Of a stretch of DNA of 64,000 nucleotides, positions 55,256 through 64,000 are shown one piece after another; the first letter of the stretch is position 1, and each line of letters opens with the position of its first letter. The notes beneath the pieces were generated by a model. The model ran no database searches and was not told the origin of the DNA. It saw nothing but the letters and a program-made list of their open reading frames with translations. Position numbers and translations under genes: made by a program. Origin of the DNA: Microbacterium mangrovi (GTDB lineage: Bacteria > Actinomycetota > Actinomycetes > Actinomycetales > Microbacteriaceae); assembly GCF_000802305.1 (NCBI RefSeq), contig NZ_JTDK01000008.1, forward strand, positions 123,174-187,173. The letters run 5' to 3'.

Positions 55256-56746
55256 TCAGCGGGTCAGCGAGGGCTGCGAGAACGGCGCCGGTTCGGTGAG
55301 GTCGAGCACGTCCGCCGACGCCACCATCGTCTCGTGCGCCAGCTCGGGCTGCCCGTTGAGCTTCTGTCCGTACGTCGGGATGAGCTCGCTGATGGTGCTC
55401 TTCCAGCCCGGGAACTGCTCCGGGAAGCACTTCTCCATGAGCTCCAGCATGATCGGCACGGCGGTCGACGCGCCCGGCGAGGCGCCCAGCAGGCCGGCGA
55501 TGGACCCGTCTTCGGCGTTGATCACCTCGGTGCCGAACTGCAGCTTGCCGCCGACCATCACCTGAGCGCGCTGGCCCGCCTGGAGCAGCTTCCAGTCGTC
55601 GTCCTTCGCGGTCGGGACGTACTCGCGCAGCGACTCCACCTTGCGGTGGTGGTTCTTGCTGAGTTCAGTGACGAGGTACTTGATCAGGTCGAAGTTCGTG
55701 AGCCCGACCTTCAGCATGCTGCCGAGGTTCGACGGGCGCACCTGGCGCACGATGTCCCACATCGACCCGTTCTTCAGGAACTTGGGGCTGAACGTCGCGA
55801 ACGGGCCGAACAGGACCGACTCCTCGCCGTCGACCACGCGGGTGTCCAGGTGCGGCACCGACATCGGCGGGGCGCCGACGGATGCCTGCGAGTAGACCTT
55901 CGCCTTGTGCTGCGACACGATCTTCGGGTCGGACGTGTAGAGCCACTGTCCGCCGATCGGGAAGCACCCGTAGCCCTTGATCTCGGGGATGCCGGAGTTC
56001 TGCAGCAGACGCAGCGCCCAGCCGCCGGCGCCGACGAACACGAACTTCGCACGGATCTCGCCCGGGGCCTGGCCCACGGAGCGGCGGTACTTGACCCGCC
56101 AGGTGCCGTCGGAGAGCTGCTTGAGCGAGCGCACCTCGGTGTTGGTGCGCACGTCGGCGCCGCCCTTGCGGAGGTTCTCGACCAGCTGCACGGTGAGCGC
56201 GCCGAAGTCGACGTCGGTTCCGGTCTCGACGCGCGTGGCGGCGATCGGCTCGCCGGCCAGGCGCTTCTGGGTCAGCAGCGGCGCCCACTTGTTGATGACG
56301 CGGGAGTCCTCGGTGTACTCGATGCCGGCGAACAGCGGCTGCTGCTTGAGCACCTCGTACCGGCGACGCAGGAAGTCGACGTCCTTCTCACCGTGCACGA
56401 ACGTCATGTGCGGGGTGGAGTTGATGAACGTCGTCGGCTCGTCGAGCACCCCGCGCTGCACCAGCGACGCCCAGAACTGGCGGCTGAGCTGGTACTGCTC
56501 GTTGATCGAGATCGCCTTGGCGGGGTCGAGCGCACCGCCGGGGCCCTCGGGCATGTAGTTCAGCTCGCACAGGGCGGAGTGGCCGGTCCCGGCGTTGTTC
56601 CACGCGTTCGAGCTCTCCTGCGCGACCTCCGGAAGGCGCTCGAAAAGCGCGATCTTCCAGTCCGGCTGCACCTCTTGCAGGAACGTTCCGAGGGTGGCGG
56701 ACATGATGCCACCGCCGATGAGGAGTACGTCGACGTTTTCAGTCAC
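55256..56746 (-). CDS. mqo: Malate:quinone oxidoreductase
   Basis: The 496-residue FAD enzyme has the N-terminal LLIGGGIMSATLG and the family sequences NAWNNAGTGHSALCELNY and GASPGASTAVPIMLELME. It is a peripheral membrane protein that oxidises malate to oxaloacetate with electrons to quinone. The start is a GTG at 56746. Confidence 0.96.
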   Translation of the reverse strand: MTENVDVLLIGGGIMSATLGTFLQEVQPDWKIALFERLPEVAQESSNAWNNAGTGHSALCELNYMPEGPGGALDPAKAISINEQYQLSRQFWASLVQRGVLDEPTTFINSTPHMTFVHGEKDVDFLRRRYEVLKQQPLFAGIEYTEDSRVINKWAPLLTQKRLAGEPIAATRVETGTDVDFGALTVQLVENLRKGGADVRTNTEVRSLKQLSDGTWRVKYRRSVGQAPGEIRAKFVFVGAGGWALRLLQNSGIPEIKGYGCFPIGGQWLYTSDPKIVSQHKAKVYSQASVGAPPMSVPHLDTRVVDGEESVLFGPFATFSPKFLKNGSMWDIVRQVRPSNLGSMLKVGLTNFDLIKYLVTELSKNHHRKVESLREYVPTAKDDDWKLLQAGQRAQVMVGGKLQFGTEVINAEDGSIAGLLGASPGASTAVPIMLELMEKCFPEQFPGWKSTISELIPTYGQKLNGQPELAHETMVASADVLDLTEPAPFSQPSLTR

Positions 56747-56823
56747 GGGTCCATCCTAGGCTCGGCCGGAGGCACCCCGACCCGCCACCGCGGCCGGTGA
56801 GGGTGCCCCGACTGTACGCAGTG

Positions 56824-57036
56824 TCAGCGACGGATGCCGAACAGGAAGTACGCCGCCGGACCGATCCAGTTGACGAGGATCACCGGAACCCACGCGGCCT
56901 TCTTGCCGGTGACCTCGTCCGCCTCGCGGTGGGCGAGATCCCAGAACGCCAGGAAGGCGAACGTCAGCTGCAGGACGGTGAGGATCCCGAAACCGACGCG
57001 CTGCCCGGGGGTTCGGAGTTGCTTCTGCTGGTTCAC
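56824..57036 (-). CDS. Small two-helix membrane protein (PLD nuclease N-terminal-like)
   Basis: The 70-residue protein has two hydrophobic segments (about 16-33 and 48-66) with a charged loop (HREADEVTGKKAAW) and the end WIGPAAYFLFGIRR. This resembles the PLDc_N domain found as stand-alone small proteins in actinobacteria. The function is unknown. It lies between asd and mqo on the same strand; GGAACG precedes the ATG. Confidence 0.8.
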   Translation of the reverse strand: MNQQKQLRTPGQRVGFGILTVLQLTFAFLAFWDLAHREADEVTGKKAAWVPVILVNWIGPAAYFLFGIRR

Positions 57037-57073
57037 GGACGTTCCTTTCGTCGGGATGCCGGCTCCCGCGGCC

Positions 57074-59726
<2,653 letters not shown>

Positions 59727-59820
59727 TGTGCGACTCCCGGGTTCGTGTGCGGCAGAGTGCCGCACCTCGATTCTACGGATGCCGCGGCATCCCGACCGCC
59801 CGATGACGCCCGGCGACGGC

Positions 59821-60765
59821 TCAGGAGGCGACGGGCGGGAGCTCGCTGTCGGCGAGCTCGGCGGGCGGCCTGGGCGCCCGGATCCTGCCGCCGGTCGCGG
59901 CCAGCCAGCAGCCGACCAGCACCAGCGGGAATCCGATCAGCAGCCCGGCGGTGATCGGCTCGCCGAGGATGACGGCGCCGAGGGCGAGTGCGACCACCGG
60001 GTTGACGTAGGTGAAAAGACCCGCCTTCGCCGGGCCGACCTCGCCGATGAGGGCGAAGAACGCGATGAACGCGACCGCCGTGCAGAGCACCGCGAGAAGA
60101 AGCAGCGACACGCTGCTTCGCAGGGACGGCACGCCGTGCTGGGTGAGCAGCCCGATCGGCAGGTACACGAGGCCGACGGCGCCCAGGGACAGCGTGATCG
60201 TGCCGAGCGACGGCACGTCGGGCAGCTTGTGCGCGACGACGAAGGGTGCCGTCGCGTAGAGGATCGCGGTCAGCAGCACCTCGCCGACGGCGATGAACGC
60301 CTCCGGACCGGATGCCTGCAGCGATGGTCCGGCGACGATGACGGCGACGCCGATGAAGCCGAGGATGAGTCCCGCGGCGCGGGTCGGTTTGAGCATCCCG
60401 CGGTCGCCCGACAGCAGCGCGATGATCGCGGCGAACAGCGGCACGGTCGAGACGAGGAGTCCGGTGAGCCCCGACGGCAGCACGGTCTCGGCCCGGCTCA
60501 GCAGCATGAAGGGTCCGGCCATCTCGATCGCGCCGAACAGCAGCACCCAGGGCCACAGCTTCAGGGCGGGACGCAGAGCGCCGGCCTTCAGGGCGAACGG
60601 CAGCAGGATCAGCGCGCCCAGCAGCGTGCGCCCGGCGACGACGCCGGCCGGCGAGATCGTCGCGACGGCCTCTTTGATGAACAGGTAGGGGATGCCCCAG
60701 AGAAGCGCCATGGCGGCGTACAGCCACCATGCGCGGACCGACACCGCGTGCGTGGTCTTGTTCAC
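59821..60765 (-). CDS. EamA/DMT family transporter
   Basis: The 314-residue protein has about ten hydrophobic segments in two EamA repeats ([36 protein letters not shown]) and a short polar tail. Such proteins export amino acids or other metabolites. Its GTG start overlaps the recR stop (GTGA), so it is coupled to recR. The substrate is unknown. Confidence 0.9.
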   Translation of the reverse strand: MNKTTHAVSVRAWWLYAAMALLWGIPYLFIKEAVATISPAGVVAGRTLLGALILLPFALKAGALRPALKLWPWVLLFGAIEMAGPFMLLSRAETVLPSGLTGLLVSTVPLFAAIIALLSGDRGMLKPTRAAGLILGFIGVAVIVAGPSLQASGPEAFIAVGEVLLTAILYATAPFVVAHKLPDVPSLGTITLSLGAVGLVYLPIGLLTQHGVPSLRSSVSLLLLAVLCTAVAFIAFFALIGEVGPAKAGLFTYVNPVVALALGAVILGEPITAGLLIGFPLVLVGCWLAATGGRIRAPRPPAELADSELPPVAS

Positions 60766-61355
60766 ACCGATCGCCGGCCCTCGAAGGCGCGGCCGAGGGT
60801 GACCTCGTCGGCGTACTCGAGATCGCCACCCACGGGCAGGCCGGACGCGAGCCGCGTGACCGAGATCTGGAGGCTGGTCAGCAGCCGGCTGAGGTAGGTG
60901 GCTGTCGCCTCTCCCTCGAGGTTGGGGTTGGTGGCGAGGATCACCTCTTGCACGGTGCCGTCGGCGAGGCGCTGCATCAGCTGGGCGATGCGGAGGTCGT
61001 CGGGGCCGATGCCCGCGATCGGACTGATCGAGCCGCCGAGCACGTGGTAGAGCCCGCGGAACTCGCGGGTGCGCTCGATCGCGGCGACGTCCTTCGCGTC
61101 TTCGACCACGCAGATGAGGGTCTGGTCGCGGCGCGGATCGCGGCAGATCGCGCAGCGCTCCTGCTCGGAGACGTTGCCGCACACCTCGCAGAACCGAACC
61201 TTCTCGCGCACGTCGTGCAGCAGCTCGGACAGCCGCGAGACGTCGAAGTTGGGCGTCTGGAGGATGTGGAACGTGATGCGCTGGGCCGACTTCGGGCCGA
61301 TGCCCGGAAGCCGCCCGAACTCGTCGATCAGGTCTTGGACGATGCCGTCGTACAT
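60762..61355 (-). CDS. recR: Recombination protein RecR
   Basis: The 197-residue protein has the HhH region [18 protein letters not shown], a C4 zinc finger ([16 protein letters not shown]) and a TOPRIM domain ([11 protein letters not shown]). It acts with RecF/RecO in recombinational repair. It follows dnaX with a one-base overlap of stop and start, the classic dnaX-recR pair. Confidence 0.97.
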   Translation of the reverse strand: MYDGIVQDLIDEFGRLPGIGPKSAQRITFHILQTPNFDVSRLSELLHDVREKVRFCEVCGNVSEQERCAICRDPRRDQTLICVVEDAKDVAAIERTREFRGLYHVLGGSISPIAGIGPDDLRIAQLMQRLADGTVQEVILATNPNLEGEATATYLSRLLTSLQISVTRLASGLPVGGDLEYADEVTLGRAFEGRRSV

Positions 61356-63775
61356 CAGTTGAACCTCGTGCCCGTCTCGTAGGGCTCTTCACGCACGAAC
61401 GTGGCGCCCAGCATCTGGCGCACGACGGCTTCGCCGTAGCGCTGGATGCCGCCCGTCGCCGGACGACGGGATGCCTCGCGCGCGGCGGGTTCCGGAGCGC
61501 GCTGGGCCGCGGGGGCGGGCGGCTGCGCCGGCACGACGGTCGGCGGGATCGGCCGGTCGACCGGCACCTCGTCGGCGTACCGCTCGTCTTCGTCGGCGGG
61601 TTCGAGCGAGGTCTCGACGACGTCGGCCGGGAGCACGTCGCCGTCGGCGGGCGGCGCATCGGCATCCGTCGGCGGCGGGAACCCGCCGTCGTCATCGGGG
61701 TCGTCGTCGACGGCGAGGCCGGGAGCCGGACCGGAGGGGATGGCGGCCACGGCCCAGTCGGTCACGGGGGGCAGGTCACGGTCGACGGGGCGCGGGGCGG
61801 GGGCGGTCATCACCGGCGCCGTGGTGGATGCCCGCATCGGCGCGGCGGAACGGGCCGTGGGGGCGCCTGCCTCGGCGGGCCGCGGTTCGTCGGCGGGCGG
61901 GGTGGCGTCCGCGGGCGGCGGGGCGTCGGCCCACGGGTCGCGCCGGGGCTCGTCGCGTGGCGAGCGGTCGCGGGGTGCAGGGTCGCGCGGCGGCGCGTCG
62001 GGTGCCGGGCCCGCATCCGGACCGCTGCTGCGCGGACCCGAGCCCGACGGGCCCGACCCGCCGGGGCCGCCCGGCCCGTCGGGGCCGTCCTGCCGGGCGA
62101 TGTACTTGACCCGGAGGCCGAGCACCTGCTCGATCGCGGTGCGCAGGTCTTCGCTGGGACCGCCCGGGCGCTGCTTGAACTTGGCGACGTCGGACGCGCT
62201 CGCGAAAGTGAGCGTGAGCACGTCGCCGTCGAGGGATGCCACATTCGCGGCGATCACCAGCATCCACGACGGGCGGCTGATGCCCTCGAGGGCGGTGAGC
62301 ACCTGCGGCCACGACCCGCGCATGCGGTCGAGGTCGACCGGACCGGATGCGGCGGGTGCCGGTGCGGACGGGGCGGGTTCGGCGACCGGGGGCTGGGCGG
62401 CTGCGGGGGTCGGAGATTCGGCGGGGAGACGCGTTTCGTCTCGCTCCGCGGTTCCTGAGCGAGCGGAGCCAGACGAAGGGCGCTCGACGACCGGGGGTTG
62501 AGCGGCTGCGGGCGGGGCGGCCGGGGGCTCGGCGGCCGTGGGCTGAGCGGCTGCGGGGTGAGCGGCTGCGGGCTGGGCGGGAGCAGGTTCGGCGGGGGGA
62601 CGCGTTTCGTCTCGCTTCGCTCGCTCAACGACCGGGGGTGGGGCGGATGCGGCGCCCGCTCCCCCGCGCGCGAGGACGCGGGCGATCATGAGCTCGAGCT
62701 GCAGCCGGGGGGACGTGGCGCCGGTCATCTCGTCGAGGGTCGTCACGACGATGTCGGCGATGCGGGAGAGCCGGGCGGAGCCGAACTGCTCGGCCTGCTG
62801 CGTCATCCGCTGCAGCTCGTCCGCGGGGACCCCGCGCAGCACCGAAGCGGCCCCGGCACCGGTCGCAGCGATCACGATCAGGTCGCGCAGCCGTTCGAGC
62901 AGGTCGTCGACGAACCGGCGCGGGTCTTGCCCGGTCTGCACCACCCGGTCGACGGCGTTGAAGGCCGCCGCCGCGTCCTCGCCCGCGAAGGCGTCGACGA
63001 CCTCGTCGAGCAGTTCGGCCGGCGTGTAGCCGAGGAGAGCGACTGCGCGGTCGTAGCGCACGGTCACGCCGCCGCCGTCCGCCGGATCGGAGCCGGCGAT
63101 CAACTGGTCGAGCAGCGAGAGCGTGTCGCGCGGCGACCCGCCGCCGGCCCGCACGACGAGCGGGAGGACGCCGGGCTCGACCCGCACCCCCTCCTGCTCG
63201 CACAGGCCACCCACGTACTCGAGCATCGCGGCGGGGGCGACCAGCCGGAACGGGTAGTGGTGGGTGCGCGAGCGGATCGTGCCGATGACCTTCTCGGGCT
63301 CGGTCGTCGCGAAGATGAACTTGACGTGGTCGGGCGGTTCTTCGACGAGCTTGAGCAGCGCGTTGAAGCCCTGCGGCGTCACCATGTGCGCCTCGTCGAG
63401 GATGAAGATCTTGAAGCGGTCGCGCGCCGGGGCGAACACCGCGCGTTCGCGCAGGTCGCGGGCGTCGTCGACGCCGTTGTGGGATGCCGCGTCGATCTCG
63501 ACCACGTCGAGCGACCCGCCCCCGCCACGGCCCAGTTCGCGACAGCTGTCGCACACGCCGCACGGGGTGTCGGTGGGCCCCTGGGCGCAGTTGAGGCAGC
63601 GCGCGAGGATGCGCGCCGACGTGGTCTTTCCGCAGCCGCGCGGGCCGGAGAACAGGTAGGCGTGACCCACCCGGTCGCCGCGCAGCGCCGTCATCAGCGG
63701 CTCGGTCACCTGCGCCTGCCCGATCATCTCGGCGAAGGACTCGGGCCGGTAGCGGCGGTAAAGAGCTGCGGTCAC
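61355..63775 (-). CDS. dnaX: DNA polymerase III subunit gamma/tau
   Basis: The 806-residue protein has an AAA+ clamp-loader domain with Walker [10 protein letters not shown], the zinc cysteines (CLNC, CGVCDSC), Walker B FILDEAHM and the arginine-finger motif [13 protein letters not shown] domain III follows (to about 375), then a very long Pro/Ala-rich linker with a central folded piece (about 480-570). The start is a GTG at 63775. The linker contains three REP-like segments read in frame, giving the peptides [15 protein letters not shown] and [12 protein letters not shown]. No obvious frameshift slippery site is visible in this high-GC gene. Confidence 0.96.
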   Translation of the reverse strand: MTAALYRRYRPESFAEMIGQAQVTEPLMTALRGDRVGHAYLFSGPRGCGKTTSARILARCLNCAQGPTDTPCGVCDSCRELGRGGGGSLDVVEIDAASHNGVDDARDLRERAVFAPARDRFKIFILDEAHMVTPQGFNALLKLVEEPPDHVKFIFATTEPEKVIGTIRSRTHHYPFRLVAPAAMLEYVGGLCEQEGVRVEPGVLPLVVRAGGGSPRDTLSLLDQLIAGSDPADGGGVTVRYDRAVALLGYTPAELLDEVVDAFAGEDAAAAFNAVDRVVQTGQDPRRFVDDLLERLRDLIVIAATGAGAASVLRGVPADELQRMTQQAEQFGSARLSRIADIVVTTLDEMTGATSPRLQLELMIARVLARGGAGAASAPPPVVERAKRDETRPPAEPAPAQPAAAHPAAAQPTAAEPPAAPPAAAQPPVVERPSSGSARSGTAERDETRLPAESPTPAAAQPPVAEPAPSAPAPAASGPVDLDRMRGSWPQVLTALEGISRPSWMLVIAANVASLDGDVLTLTFASASDVAKFKQRPGGPSEDLRTAIEQVLGLRVKYIARQDGPDGPGGPGGSGPSGSGPRSSGPDAGPAPDAPPRDPAPRDRSPRDEPRRDPWADAPPPADATPPADEPRPAEAGAPTARSAAPMRASTTAPVMTAPAPRPVDRDLPPVTDWAVAAIPSGPAPGLAVDDDPDDDGGFPPPTDADAPPADGDVLPADVVETSLEPADEDERYADEVPVDRPIPPTVVPAQPPAPAAQRAPEPAAREASRRPATGGIQRYGEAVVRQMLGATFVREEPYETGTRFN
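62431..62638. repeat. REP-like units inside the dnaX reading frame
   Basis: Two segments, 62431-62497 and 62601-62638, contain CGCGTTTCGTCTCGCT followed (directly or after an inverted partner) by CGACCGGGGG. The same repeat is intergenic at 18566-18635. Both copies are preceded by nearly the same GCGGGG(A/G)GA. They encode part of the disordered linker. Confidence 0.7.
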
Positions 63776-63860
63776 CCGACCAGTCTAGAAGCGGCCTCCG
63801 ACATCCAGCCGGGCAGCCCCGGCCTCCGGCATCCGGCATCCCGCCCTGCTCGCTCCCCCA

Positions 63861-63976
63861 CCCCGCTCACTCGTCACAAAGTGCCACGCATCCCGCACAT
63901 CGCGACGACCGACCGCCCCCGTCCCCGCTCATTCGTCACGAAGCGCAGCACGCCCCGCACATCGTGACGACCGAAG
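63861..63976. repeat. Two tandem 54-bp repeat units upstream of dnaX
   Basis: Units at 63861-63914 and 63923-63976 (period 62) share CCCCGCTCA, TCGTCAC, CCCGCACATCG and GACGACCGA. Unit 2 contains the inverted pair TCGTCACGA/TCGTGACGA. No gene is seen between 63776 and the window end. Confidence 0.65.
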
Positions 63977-64000
63977 CACCCGCCCCGCCCCACCCCGTCC

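Noticed and set aside
61355..62700. Programmed frameshift site producing the short gamma form of DnaX
   Set aside because: No A- or T-rich slippery heptamer is visible in this high-GC part of the gene.
63776..64000. Possible CRISPR array upstream of dnaX
   Set aside because: Only two imperfect units with a short gap are present and no cas gene is in the window.

Overview
The window is high-GC DNA with actinobacterial hallmarks: an actinobacterial-type Mrp, FprA and LytR-CpsA-Psr protein, GTG and TTG starts, ATGA/GTGA stop-start overlaps and leaderless-looking promoters. Its very frequent GGATGC/GCATCC motif and its REP-like repeats (GGTCGTTGAGCGAGCGAAG type) suggest Microbacteriaceae, probably Microbacterium or a close relative. 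The genus is an inference, not a database result.

Left part, 1-16.8 kb: a catabolic, P450-rich region. It holds a truncated SDR, an IclR regulator, a redox operon (ferredoxin reductase, FprA, Mrp), a seven-gene minus-strand operon (SDR, ALDH, P450, [3Fe-4S] ferredoxin, DUF35 protein, SCP2-type thiolase, CaiB-type CoA-transferase), a 7Fe-type ferredoxin, and a plus-strand set (second P450, second [3Fe-4S] ferredoxin, cyclase-family hydrolase, MFS transporter). The logic is hydroxylation, oxidation to an acid, CoA activation and carbon-carbon cleavage; the substrate is not visible. A shared 19-bp motif lies at three promoters of this region, in two cases just downstream of a good TTGACA-N17-GATRNT promoter, so it looks like the operator of one regulon. 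The region ends at a tRNA-Ser gene whose 3' end points into it.

Middle part, 17-28.4 kb: mostly core genes. Two tRNA-Ser genes (GCU and UGA anticodons), a LytR-CpsA-Psr protein, a HAD phosphatase, serS, a diacylglycerol-kinase-like protein, and a four-gene ABC system (two ATPases, two very large FtsX/MacB-type permeases). One of the ATPases carries an AbrB-like tail.

28.4-40.1 kb: an alpha-glucoside operon (GH13 glucosidase, binding protein, two permeases) with a LacI repressor and matching palindromic operators, then an LLM flavin oxidoreductase, pheA, and a MarR-MFS-pgm operon.

40.1-54.6 kb: a galactan/galactoside utilisation locus. It has a secreted multidomain GH30 enzyme, a LacI repressor, an ABC importer, a cytoplasmic GH35 beta-galactosidase, a second LacI repressor and an overlapping galT-galK-galE operon. 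Paired operators (TGTTTACGCAAACA type and TGTTGACGTCAACA type) sit on the promoters. In outline: outside hydrolysis, import, inside hydrolysis, then the Leloir pathway to glucose-1-phosphate, which the nearby pgm can convert.

54.6-64 kb: housekeeping genes on the minus strand: tdk, mqo, a small membrane protein, asd, lysC (with a likely internal beta-subunit start), an EamA transporter, recR and dnaX. REP-like sequences lie between genes here and also inside the dnaX reading frame.
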